In this document: positions 1-7,493 of the stretch, in pieces
How the letters are laid out: each line of letters opens with the position of its first letter
How positions within the stretch are numbered: position 1 is the stretch's first letter
DNA from: Lachnotalea sp041821265
Lineage (GTDB): Bacteria > Bacillota > Clostridia > Lachnospirales > Lachnospiraceae
NCBI GenBank assembly: GCA_041821265.1
Contig: JBGUEQ010000011.1
Span: 1-64,000 of the forward strand
Reading direction: 5' to 3'
Length of the DNA stretch: 64,000 nucleotides
Made by a program: the position numbers and the translations under genes
Notes under the pieces: model-generated
Told to the model about the DNA's origin: nothing
The model's input: the letters and a program-made list of their open reading frames with translations, nothing else
Databases searched by the model: none

Positions 1-192
1 ATCAAAGAAATCCAGTAATTCATTTTTGGTAGATGACGAGCCTTCTGAAACAAGGAATGATATAAGCTTGTCGGGTGGAAGTTTCTTATTTCGAATCAAA
101 TCTTTTTCTGGATGAAGAGTAAATTGCGAAATATTTGATGAAACTTGACAAACTGCAGATTGAAATAGTGTTTTGATTTTTTGATGAAACAT
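1..192 (-). CDS. IS4-family transposase, N-terminal part (runs off window)
   Basis: Reading the minus strand from the ATG at 190-192 gives 64 codons beginning MFHQKIKTLFQSAV and continuing through FTLHPEKDLIRNKKLPPDKL. This N-terminus (LHPEKDxxRNRKLP followed by a helix) is typical of IS4-family DDE transposases of clostridia. A strong ribosome binding site (AAGGAGGTACC on the minus strand, about 200-210) precedes the ATG. The catalytic DDE residues lie beyond the window edge, so activity cannot be judged. The family call rests on recognising the N-terminal motif only. Confidence 0.75.
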   Translation of the reverse strand, partial: MFHQKIKTLFQSAVCQVSSNISQFTLHPEKDLIRNKKLPPDKLISFLVSEGSSSTKNELLDFFD

Positions 193-242
193 GTGTATAG
201 GTACCTCCTTGAATTAAAATGAAATATATTTCCTAATTCAAG

Positions 243-288
243 GGCCGCTCTCGCAACCTCTTATAAATAATCGGTAGCAAGAGCGGCC
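243..288. repeat. Hairpin in the transposase leader
   Basis: GGCCGCTCTCGC (243-254) faces GCAAGAGCGGCC (277-288), a 12-bp stem with one mismatch around a 22-nt loop, just upstream of the transposase start. It is far more GC-rich than its surroundings. A hairpin here could shield the transposase from read-in transcription, as in other insertion sequences; that role is inferred. Confidence 0.6.
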
Positions 289-335
289 GCACATTTCAAC
301 TGATGTGTCAACTACTATTTTGAAATTTTACAAAA

Positions 336-373
336 ATATGGTTAGACCCCCATTATTGGAAATCTAACCATAT
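336..373. repeat. Perfect 11-bp inverted repeat near the IS edge
   Basis: ATATGGTTAGA (336-346) and TCTAACCATAT (363-373) are exact reverse complements separated by 16 nt. It may belong to the insertion-sequence end or be a terminator for transcription coming from the left; no clear U-run follows. The exact IS end could not be fixed because the other end is outside the window. Confidence 0.5.
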
Positions 374-478
374 GCTTATGAAAGTTAACTAAATGACATT
401 GATGGTAAAACTGTAACGTAATTATTATAGAAATGAAATTTTTCAAAATAATAAAAATAAATTCTTTTCAAAATAAGA

Positions 479-507
479 TTGACAAATAATTCTAAATTTT
501 ATATAAT
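479..507 (+). promoter_or_regulatory. Consensus sigma-A promoter of the tRNA genes
   Basis: TTGACA (479-484) and TATAAT (502-507) are separated by exactly 17 bp, a perfect match to the housekeeping consensus. It lies 80 bp upstream of the first tRNA-Leu, the expected strength for a stable-RNA promoter. Confidence 0.85.
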
Positions 508-586
508 ATTAAATGCTTGGTAAAAAAGTTTCAAGCAATAAAATATAAATTAACTAGCGAAAGAAGTTGAAAATGCTAGTAAATAA

Positions 587-671
587 GCAGTTGTGGCGGA
601 ATTGGCATACGCGCTAGACTAAGGATCTAGTCTGGGATAACTGGGTACGGGTTCAAGTCCCGTCAACTGCA
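587..671 (+). tRNA. tRNA-Leu (anticodon AAG)
   Basis: The acceptor stem GCAGTTG (587-593) pairs with CAACTGC (664-670), followed by discriminator A (671). The anticodon stem CTAGA/TCTAG encloses a 7-nt loop CTAAGGA, giving anticodon AAG. A long variable arm and the GGTTCAAGTCC T-arm fit a class II leucine tRNA. No CCA is encoded. A34 in a leucine tRNA is uncommon in bacteria. Confidence 0.9.
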
Positions 672-683
672 TTCGGATATGAG

Positions 684-710
684 GTCTTGTGAATCATTTA
701 CAAGACTTTT
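684..710 (+). terminator. Small terminator-like hairpin between the two tRNAs
   Basis: GTCTTGT (684-690) pairs with ACAAGAC (700-706), followed by TTTT (707-710). The stem is short (7 bp), so it may reduce rather than stop read-through into the second tRNA. Confidence 0.5.
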
Positions 711-733
711 ATGTTTTAGAAAATTATATATGA

Positions 734-817
734 GCACAAGTGGCGGAATTGGCAGACGCGCAGGCTTCAGGTGCCTGTGGTAGCAATATCGTGTGGGTTC
801 GAGTCCCATCTTGTGCA
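734..817 (+). tRNA. tRNA-Leu (anticodon CAG)
   Basis: The acceptor stem GCACAAG (734-740) pairs with CTTGTGC (810-816), with discriminator A (817). The anticodon stem CAGGC/GCCTG encloses TTCAGGT, giving anticodon CAG. A long variable arm and GGTTCGAGTCC T-arm identify a class II leucine tRNA. It lies 62 bp after the first tRNA-Leu and is probably co-transcribed. Confidence 0.93.
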
Positions 818-829
818 GTAAAAAAATAT

Positions 830-861
830 AAAAGAGAGTATAGCGATATGCGCTCTTTTTT
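830..861 (+). terminator. Intrinsic terminator after the tRNA pair
   Basis: An AAAAGAGAG arm (from 830) pairs imperfectly with GCTCTTTT (852-859), followed by a T-rich tail. It ends the tRNA transcript before the methyltransferase gene. Confidence 0.65.
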
Positions 862-951
862 ATTTTATAAGAAAGTTCTGAACTTCACTGTAAGCAGACC
901 CTGATGGAAATAGAGTTGAAATAACACAATAGTATATAATAGAGGTGCAAA

Positions 952-2721
952 ATGAAAATAAGAGAACATATTGAAAAGAATCCAATCATATTTGATGGAG
1001 CAATGGGAACTTACTATGGTGAGCAATTTGATGGAAAATGTGAGCTTGCTAATTTAACTAATAGAGAAAGAATCTTAGATATTCATAAGCAGTATATAGA
1101 TGCTGGTTGTATGGCGATTAAAACGAATACGTTTGCGGCTAATCAGGTAAGCTTAGAGGCTGATTTAGAGACAGTAAAACAAGTTGTTGTACAAGCAATC
1201 AATATAGCAAAAGAAGCAGTGTCAGACAGAGACGTAGCAATATTTGGTGATATGGGTCCAATTCCGTATATAGGAGAAAGTTCTCTTGATGAATATAAGA
1301 CAATCATTGATATATTTATGGATCATGGTATTGAGAATTTTTTATTCGAGACATTTGGAAGTGATGAATATCTAGCAGAACTTTCTAAGTATATGAAGCA
1401 GAGAAATGAGAATAGTTTTATTATCGCACAGTTTGCTGTTACGCCTGATGGATTTACCAGAATGGGATTATCAGGGAAAAATATAGTTAAAAGAGTATTG
1501 GATATAGCAGAAATTGATGCGGTGGGCTTTAACTGTGTATCGGGTGCTCACCATTTGTACGAATATATTAAGCAGTTTGAACAAATACAAAAATATATAT
1601 CAATTATGCCAAATGCAGGATTTCCAACCGTTAGAAATAATAGGACAATTTTTGAAAATAGTTCCGACTATTTTGCTGAAACCTTATATAAAACAGCGCT
1701 GTTAGGTGTTAACATTCTAGGTGGATGTTGTGGTACTACGCCAGAATATATTAGAAAAACAGTTGAAATAATGCAAGGTTTTAAAAAGCCTAAGCTGATT
1801 GAATATAGAAAAAAAGAAGTGCAAGAAAATGTTACAGCTGTAAAAGAAAATAGTTTAATGAAAAAAATGAATGCTGGCAAGAAGATTATTGCGGTAGAAT
1901 TAGATCCACCAGTAAAGGCTGAAATAGCATCCTTTATGGAGGGCGCTAAAAGATTAAAGTACAATGGAGTAGATGCGATTACAATTGCAGATTGTCCACT
2001 TGCAAGAGCGAGAGTAGACAGTAGTCTACTAGCCTGTAAGTTGAAAAGAGAATTGGATATCACACCAATTCCACACATGACCTGCCGAGATAGAAATATT
2101 AATGCAACAAAAGCATTGTTACTTGGACTTAATATTGAGGGGGTAGAAAATGTACTGGTAGTAACAGGCGACCCTGTGCCATCGCCACTGCGTGATGAAA
2201 TTAAAACAATGTTTAGTTTTAATTCGGCAATTTTAGCCAATCATATCAAAGAATTAAACGAAACGGTTTTTTCGTCACCATTTGGTATTTGTGCGGCATT
2301 GAATGTCAATGCTAAGAATTTTGATAGTCAGTTGAAACATGCGCAAAAGAAAATTGACAATGGAGTTACTATGTTTTTGACCCAACCAATATTAACGGAT
2401 ACCGCAATTGAGAATTTGAAAAGGGCAAAAGAAATTTTGCCAGCGAAAATTTTAGGTGGAATTATACCAGTAGTAAGTTATAGGAATGCCTGTTTTATGA
2501 ATAATGAAATATCAGGAATTGATGTTTCACAAGAGATTATTGATATGTATGAAGATAAGACAAGGGAAGAAGCAAGCGAGCTTGCAGTGAAAATTTCTCT
2601 AAACATCGCGGCTAAGATTGGCGATTATGTAGATGGGTACTACATTATCACACCATTTAATCGTGTTGATATTATTGAAAAAATAATACAGGAAATCACT
2701 CGATTAAATAATATAATTTAA
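952..2721 (+). CDS. Bifunctional homocysteine S-methyltransferase / 5,10-methylenetetrahydrofolate reductase (YitJ-type)
   Basis: 589 residues. Residues 1 to about 290 are a homocysteine S-methyltransferase (pfam02574) domain with the zinc-ligand cysteines visible as GFNC (Cys195) and GGCCGT (Cys259, Cys260). Residues about 305-589 are a MetF-type TIM barrel using FAD to reduce methylene-THF (EVDPP-like motif as AVELDPP; VTGDP near 400). The fusion would make methyl-THF and pass the methyl group on to homocysteine for methionine synthesis, as in B. subtilis YitJ and many clostridia. A GAGGTG ribosome binding site precedes the ATG. I found no SAM (S-box) riboswitch in the 90 bp upstream. It converges on the Crp/Fnr gene with a 4-bp overlap of the 3' ends. 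Confidence 0.9.
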   Translation: MKIREHIEKNPIIFDGAMGTYYGEQFDGKCELANLTNRERILDIHKQYIDAGCMAIKTNTFAANQVSLEADLETVKQVVVQAINIAKEAVSDRDVAIFGDMGPIPYIGESSLDEYKTIIDIFMDHGIENFLFETFGSDEYLAELSKYMKQRNENSFIIAQFAVTPDGFTRMGLSGKNIVKRVLDIAEIDAVGFNCVSGAHHLYEYIKQFEQIQKYISIMPNAGFPTVRNNRTIFENSSDYFAETLYKTALLGVNILGGCCGTTPEYIRKTVEIMQGFKKPKLIEYRKKEVQENVTAVKENSLMKKMNAGKKIIAVELDPPVKAEIASFMEGAKRLKYNGVDAITIADCPLARARVDSSLLACKLKRELDITPIPHMTCRDRNINATKALLLGLNIEGVENVLVVTGDPVPSPLRDEIKTMFSFNSAILANHIKELNETVFSSPFGICAALNVNAKNFDSQLKHAQKKIDNGVTMFLTQPILTDTAIENLKRAKEILPAKILGGIIPVVSYRNACFMNNEISGIDVSQEIIDMYEDKTREEASELAVKISLNIAAKIGDYVDGYYIITPFNRVDIIEKIIQEITRLNNII

Positions 2722-3395
2722 TAGTTAATATAAATATCTGCACCTAATTGTTTTAACTGATTAGGTGCAATTATTATGTAAGCACCCTTTTCTTTTCTTA
2801 GATAGTTTTTATCACAAAAGTCTTTTATAGTTCTTAAAAGGTGACGATAACTTGTCCCAAGTAGTTCGGAAAGAGAAGTTAGATTTTCTGAAAACACATT
2901 ATTTTCTGAAACTGTTATGATATAAGCAGCAAGGCGTTCTTCAAGTGGATACAGAAGGTTATGTGAATTGAATTGCCCAGTAATATCTAGTTTCTTGGAT
3001 AGATGGCTACATGCGGCACGAAGAAATTTTCTATCATCATATAATCGATCGTGACACGTAGCAAGTGGTAAGACAAGGCAGTAAACATCACTAATCGCTT
3101 GAACGTTTGTTTTAATATGCAAATTATTAACAAATTCGGCATCTCCAATAATTTCAAAACAATTATAAAAGGTATGAAGGTAATGTTTACCATTCGACAA
3201 TAATGAGTAAACTTTCGCTTTCCCAGAGACAAAAAAGCTAATATAAGTTAATGGTTCACCATATTCATAAATATGCTCACCCTTTCTATAAAGGATAAGT
3301 TCGAGGGGATATTCCTCATAGTTAGTTAAAACTTGATCAATAGGATTTTCTTTTATAATTTTATTAAATAATATTTTATTATGAATTACTTCCAT
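2718..3395 (-). CDS. Crp/Fnr-family transcriptional regulator
   Basis: 225 residues. An N-terminal cyclic-nucleotide-binding-like beta-barrel (about 30-130, including RKGEHIYEYGEPLTYISFFVSGKAKV-type strands) precedes a C-terminal winged helix-turn-helix (about 165-215, LTSLSELLGTSYRHLLRTIKDF). The effector-binding residues of true CRP are not obvious, and there is no Fnr-type cysteine cluster at the N-terminus, so the ligand is unknown. It resembles the YeiL-like branch. It is divergent from two DUF606 membrane-protein genes, and a palindrome TGACATATGTCA lies at 3645-3656 between them, suggesting it controls that pair. A repeat element separates its start from the operator. Confidence 0.85.
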   Translation of the reverse strand: MEVIHNKILFNKIIKENPIDQVLTNYEEYPLELILYRKGEHIYEYGEPLTYISFFVSGKAKVYSLLSNGKHYLHTFYNCFEIIGDAEFVNNLHIKTNVQAISDVYCLVLPLATCHDRLYDDRKFLRAACSHLSKKLDITGQFNSHNLLYPLEERLAAYIITVSENNVFSENLTSLSELLGTSYRHLLRTIKDFCDKNYLRKEKGAYIIIAPNQLKQLGADIYINY

Positions 3396-3424
3396 TGCTA
3401 TTTCCCTTCATGATTATTATTTAT

Positions 3425-3640
3425 TAACTATTCAGTACCTAGGGTGCACGAGGTGCATCGCATAGAGGTAACTATGAAGGTACTGAATAGTTACATTATT
3501 TATATAATAGGAAAGTTCTACGAACGTCCCTATTATATAAAAAGGCACTACGTGCCAAAATGCGCACCTCGTGGATAGGAAGTTTATTGCTACGCAATCC
3601 ACTCGGGCGCGAGAGTGTCTGCAAGCATACACTTTGTTCT
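3425..3640. repeat. Dispersed palindromic repeat element, most complete copy
   Basis: A perfect 16-bp inverted repeat, TAACTATTCAGTACCT (3425-3440) and AGGTACTGAATAGTTA (3478-3493), starts the element. It is followed by AGGAAAGTTCTACGAACG (3510-3527), the palindrome GGCACTACGTGCC (about 3543-3555), TTGCTACGCAATCC (about 3587-3600) and GAGAGTGTCTGCAAGCA (about 3611-3627). Each module recurs elsewhere in the window (15009, 31500, 40290, 43590, 43722, 51608). ORFs reading through it are not gene-like. Confidence 0.8.
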
Positions 3641-3644
3641 ATAG

Positions 3645-3685
3645 TGACATATGTCATCTGTTGTTGCAAGAAAAAGTTTTATAAT
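3645..3685 (+). promoter_or_regulatory. Crp/Fnr-type operator and -10 box of the DUF606 pair
   Basis: TGACATATGTCA (3645-3656) is a perfect 12-bp palindrome of CRP/FNR type. A TATAAT (3680-3685) lies downstream without a good -35. If transcription starts about 7 nt after the -10 (about 3692), the palindrome is centred near -41.5, the class II activator position. Confidence 0.6.
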
Positions 3686-3713
3686 AAATCTAATAAAGTG
3701 AAGGAGAGCGAAA

Positions 3714-4136
3714 ATGACAGTATTTTTATCTATATTAAGTGGAGCGTTACTTTCTATCATGATTGCGATGAATAGTGACTTATCGTCAACCATGGGGGTG
3801 TATTATTCCGTTGCATTGATTCATTTGATTGGTTTAATCTTAATTATTATCATTCTGAAGATAAAGCAAATAAGTATGAAATACCATAAGAATATACCGT
3901 GGTATTGGTATAGTGGAGGAGCGATTGGTATACTTACGACCGTATTTCAAAATTTGACAGTGTCGAATATGGGGGTATCAAAAACCCTTGCACTAGCATT
4001 ACTTGGGCAAAGCGTAGTATCCATAATTATTGAGAAGTATGGTTGGTTTGAAACACCTAAAAAAGTAGTAAATAGAAAGCATTTTATTGGAATAGGATTC
4101 ATATTATGCGGAATCTTGGTTATGTTCATCTATTAA
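3714..4136 (+). CDS. DMT-superfamily small membrane protein (DUF606/YdcZ family)
   Basis: 140 residues with four or five hydrophobic segments (about 1-20, 25-48, 60-82, 88-108, 120-140) and the SNMGVSKTLALALLGQ stretch typical of DUF606 (YdcZ) proteins, half-size members of the drug/metabolite transporter superfamily. Paired genes such as this and the next usually act as a heteromeric transporter of unknown substrate. The ATG follows GGAGAG. Its promoter carries a Crp/Fnr-type site at 3645, so it is probably activated by the divergent regulator. Confidence 0.82.
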   Translation: MTVFLSILSGALLSIMIAMNSDLSSTMGVYYSVALIHLIGLILIIIILKIKQISMKYHKNIPWYWYSGGAIGILTTVFQNLTVSNMGVSKTLALALLGQSVVSIIIEKYGWFETPKKVVNRKHFIGIGFILCGILVMFIY

Positions 4137-4210
4137 CGGTTAAAAGAATGATAGAAGAATCGGGTTGGACTGCCAATTTGTGTGAAAAAAGTAAATAGTA
4201 GGAGGAAATC

Positions 4211-4636
4211 ATGTATCTAATATTAGCAATTTTATCAGGAGTCACAATTGTTGTTAGTAGGATGACGAATGCAAAGTTAGGGAAAGAATTATCCGTTTAT
4301 CAAAGTACTTTCTTTAATTATATTATAGGATTTATTGGGTCGTTAATTGTGCTAGCTTTAATGGGAGGAAGATTTGCATTTGAACCATCCATATCGGTTA
4401 CGGGCATACGATATTATGCGATGTTTTTTGGGGGAGTGATTGGAGTTGCGGTTATTAGTATTTCAAATATTATAACACCCAAAATATCGGCTTTTTCTTT
4501 AACCATAATTATATTTGTAAGTCAGTTGTTTTCAGGAATTATTATTGATTATTTCTTGTATGGCGAGTTTTCAATGGGTAAAGTAATTGGCGGAGTTTTA
4601 GTGTTAGTCGGTTTATTTTATAATACAAAATCATAA
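4211..4636 (+). CDS. DMT-superfamily small membrane protein (DUF606/YdcZ family), second subunit
   Basis: 141 residues, four to five predicted membrane segments, with the DUF606 signature GVTIVVSRMTNAKLGKELS near the N-terminus and a SAFSLTIIIFVSQLFSG segment in the second half. It lies 74 bp after the first DUF606 gene in the same direction, preceded by AGGAGGA, so the two form an operon. The substrate is unknown. A Crp/Fnr regulator next to a DUF606 pair fits a dedicated regulator/transporter cassette; that linkage is inferred. Confidence 0.82.
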   Translation: MYLILAILSGVTIVVSRMTNAKLGKELSVYQSTFFNYIIGFIGSLIVLALMGGRFAFEPSISVTGIRYYAMFFGGVIGVAVISISNIITPKISAFSLTIIIFVSQLFSGIIIDYFLYGEFSMGKVIGGVLVLVGLFYNTKS

Positions 4637-4708
4637 TCTTGAAAATATTGTTATTGTAATATATAATAGTGTGAATATACGTTATACGTAGGAGGAAATG
4701 AGAAAACA

Positions 4709-5599
4709 ATGAATATAAGTATGTTAGTAGGACCACTCGTAGGTGGAGTAATCGGATATTGTACCAATTATATAGCAGTAAAGATGCTATTTAGACCATT
4801 AAGACCAATCAAAATAGGTAATTACACCCTACCGTTTACACCCGGAATCATACCAAAGGGAAAGAAACGCTTAGGCAAGGCAATCGGTGTAGCGGTGGGC
4901 ACAACACTGTTAACAGATGAATCATTAAAAGCAGCACTTCTTTCGGATGAAATGAAAGCAAAAGTGAAAAGTGATGTTCAGTTATTTTGGGATAAGCAGA
5001 ACCAAAATGAAGTTACGATTAAAGAAAAGGCATTGCAGTATGTCGAACAAGAGCAATATGATGCGACAATAGAAAGTGCTGAAAATGCGATTACGGATAA
5101 AATAGTTGAGAAGCTAAGTGAAATGAATATTGGAGAAATTATTGCAAGAGAAGGAATCAAAGCAATTAAACAAAAAATAAGTAGTTCATTTTTTGGAATG
5201 ATGGTAAATGATTCCTTAATTGAATCAATGTCAGCACCAATCGTAGATGCAATTAATAACTATATAGACGAAAATGGACAGGCTATTATATATGGTAAGG
5301 TAAGTGACCAGTGCGAAGAAATTTCAAATTCACCAATCAAGTATGTAGTGAAATTAACAGAAAATATGGATATCAATCAGATCACTATGAAATGCTACGA
5401 AAGTTTTGTGGAAAACGAACTTGGGAAAGTAGTTGCGAAAATTGATATTGCATCAATTATTGAAAGTAAAGTAAATGAAATGGACGTATTAGAGCTTGAA
5501 GAGTTAATTATGTCAGTTATGAAGAAAGAGTTAAGAGCTGTGGTTAATTTAGGAGCAGTCATTGGGTTTACACTTGGAATTATAAATATATTCTTCTAA
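4709..5599 (+). CDS. DUF445 family membrane protein (YheB-like)
   Basis: 296 residues. The N-terminus holds a membrane segment followed by GYCTNYIAVKMLFRPLRP and LPFTPGIIPKGKKRLGKAIG, the hallmark of DUF445 proteins such as B. subtilis YheB. A long soluble, helical middle region (about 70-265) and a C-terminal hydrophobic segment (about 275-296) complete the usual architecture. The biochemical role of the family is not known. It has its own AGGAGGA site and probably its own transcript, ended by the hairpin at 5619-5644. Confidence 0.88.
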   Translation: MNISMLVGPLVGGVIGYCTNYIAVKMLFRPLRPIKIGNYTLPFTPGIIPKGKKRLGKAIGVAVGTTLLTDESLKAALLSDEMKAKVKSDVQLFWDKQNQNEVTIKEKALQYVEQEQYDATIESAENAITDKIVEKLSEMNIGEIIAREGIKAIKQKISSSFFGMMVNDSLIESMSAPIVDAINNYIDENGQAIIYGKVSDQCEEISNSPIKYVVKLTENMDINQITMKCYESFVENELGKVVAKIDIASIIESKVNEMDVLELEELIMSVMKKELRAVVNLGAVIGFTLGIINIFF

Positions 5600-5613
5600 A
5601 CATATGTTGAAAC

Positions 5614-7449
5614 TTATGTCCAGCTAGGAATTTTCCTAGCTGGAATTCTTATTTCTACCTCCGTTTCAACATTTTGCGTACTTCGATAAGTAAGGCCGAT
5701 TTCAGAGTCATAAAATAACTGTAACCGTTTATGTGTATTTGAAATGCCAATATTACTACCAGTAGTACTTGCACGAGAGCCTGTTAAAATGGATTCCAAT
5801 TTATCGTTGGCAATTCCAACACCATCATCGGAAATAATAAATACAATAGTATTATCTTCTAACCAACCCATAATTACAATATTACCTTCTTTGGATTCTT
5901 TGGCAAATATTCCGTGTTGAATGCTGTTTTCGACAATTGGTTGAAATACAAGTTTTGGTATTTCATAATCAAGAAGTTCATCAGGAACATCAACGAGAAA
6001 GTGTATTTTATTTTGAAACCGCATGTTTTGTAGTTCCACATAGAGCGAAACATGTTCCAACTCTTCCTTTACTGATACCGTAATATTTCCTTTGTTTAAG
6101 GTAAGTTTATAAAATTTAGATAACGCTTGAACTGCAGAGGAAACCTCTTCACTTTGCCCTTTTTTAGAAAGCCAATTTATCATATCTAATGTGTTATAGA
6201 GAAAATGAGGATTAATCTGAGCTTGTAGAGCCTTAAATTCAGCAAGTCTCAAATCATTGGAAGCTTTTGCTTGTTTTTTTAATAGGTTATTCATTTCATC
6301 AGTCATGTAGTTATAGGTTTCTATCAAATTGCCAATTTCGTCTTGACCTGGGTAAATGGATAATTGTTTTGGGTTACTGATACGTATCAAATTCATCTGG
6401 TTTATAACAGATTTAATTCGTTTTACAATTGAATTTGATAAAAGGAGTGCAATACAAAAAGCAAAACCTAAGAAAATCATATAAGTTCCAACTAACTGAT
6501 ATACTAGATCTCTAGTCCGAAACAGCGCATTATTCGTAGGTATAACAGAAATCATATACCAGTCAGTATTTGGGATTTCGTTACATTCTGCATATACTTT
6601 TTCACCGCCTAAATTCATGGTTATAAATTTATTGACGTGAGCAAACTTTTTTTGTATTGTTTCATAATTTAAGATGTATTTTCCGGAAAGAGACGAATTT
6701 GATGTCGATACAATTGCATTTCTCTCATTCACTACATAGGTCGAGCTATCACTAATAGATAGATCTTTACCAAGAATAAAATCAATATTGCTTTTAGAAA
6801 AATAAATAGCAACATAAGCAGCAGTAGAAGTCGGATCATTGGTATAAGTCATTTTTCTTATAATAGCTAATTCACCATAATTATTATATTCCGTTGGAGA
6901 TAAATAAAGTTTAGGACAAACTAAATAGTTTTTGTCTGTACTTGAGAAAATTCCATGCCAATACGAGCCTCTCGTCTCTGCGATAGGTTGAAAGATATTA
7001 TAAGTGGAGTAATTTGTATTAGTATAAAGTGACTTAAAATCATCCTTCAAATATATTTTGACATCTGTAATAACAAATCCATCAATTAAAGAGTTAATGG
7101 AACTTAAAAAGGTAGTAGTATTTTCTTGGAAGTCTTCGTCACTATCAAAAGAAACATTGTAAGATGCTTTTGAAAGAATATTTGAGAAGTAAGCATCATT
7201 AATAATAGAATTAGATGCATAGTTCACCTGTGCAATCGAGTTTTCTATATAATCCGCAGTTTGTTTGGAAAGATTTTGTTCAGATACGACGGTATTAGAT
7301 AAAAGAATATCAGAAAGCTGATGTAATAAAATAAAAGCGATTAGTATAGTAGGAGCAAGTATTAAGATTAAATGTGAAATAATAAACTTGGACTGCAACT
7401 TCATGTCCTGCGTATAAAATAAAATGATTTTTTTTATAAATTTAATCAT
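5614..7449 (-). CDS. Sensor histidine kinase, YesM/LytS type
   Basis: 611 residues. Two membrane segments (about 20-45 and 318-340) flank a large extracellular sensing region; a HAMP-like linker follows, then the His_kinase (pfam06580) motif AQINPHFLYNTLDMINW with the phosphoacceptor His415, and a C-terminal HATPase domain with a GVGIAND G-box. This class usually senses sugars or peptides. It lies 44 bp after the AraC-type response regulator in the same direction, forming a regulator-kinase operon that is divergent from the rhamnose-type ABC transporter. The pair therefore probably controls that transporter; the direct ligand (rhamnose or an oligosaccharide) is inferred. Confidence 0.9.
   Translation of the reverse strand: MIKFIKKIILFYTQDMKLQSKFIISHLILILAPTILIAFILLHQLSDILLSNTVVSEQNLSKQTADYIENSIAQVNYASNSIINDAYFSNILSKASYNVSFDSDEDFQENTTTFLSSINSLIDGFVITDVKIYLKDDFKSLYTNTNYSTYNIFQPIAETRGSYWHGIFSSTDKNYLVCPKLYLSPTEYNNYGELAIIRKMTYTNDPTSTAAYVAIYFSKSNIDFILGKDLSISDSSTYVVNERNAIVSTSNSSLSGKYILNYETIQKKFAHVNKFITMNLGGEKVYAECNEIPNTDWYMISVIPTNNALFRTRDLVYQLVGTYMIFLGFAFCIALLLSNSIVKRIKSVINQMNLIRISNPKQLSIYPGQDEIGNLIETYNYMTDEMNNLLKKQAKASNDLRLAEFKALQAQINPHFLYNTLDMINWLSKKGQSEEVSSAVQALSKFYKLTLNKGNITVSVKEELEHVSLYVELQNMRFQNKIHFLVDVPDELLDYEIPKLVFQPIVENSIQHGIFAKESKEGNIVIMGWLEDNTIVFIISDDGVGIANDKLESILTGSRASTTGSNIGISNTHKRLQLFYDSEIGLTYRSTQNVETEVEIRIPARKIPSWT
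5619..5644. terminator. Bidirectional intrinsic terminator between DUF445 and the kinase gene
   Basis: TCCAGCTAGGA (5619-5629) and TCCTAGCTGGA (5634-5644) form a perfect 11-bp stem with an ATTT loop, followed by a T-rich stretch on the plus strand. The stem is encoded inside the last codons of the histidine kinase gene, so coding and termination overlap. Confidence 0.75.
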
Positions 7450-7493
7450 GTGTAAAATCGCTCCTTATATCAATAGTTAGTAGAGTTAATTGA

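Noticed and set aside
860..951. Possible SAM riboswitch before the methyltransferase/reductase gene
   Set aside because: Too short and lacks the conserved S-box elements.
3432..3793. Overlapping ORFs on both strands in 3432-3793
   Set aside because: They read through the dispersed repeat and the operator; no ribosome binding site fits and the sequences resemble nothing.
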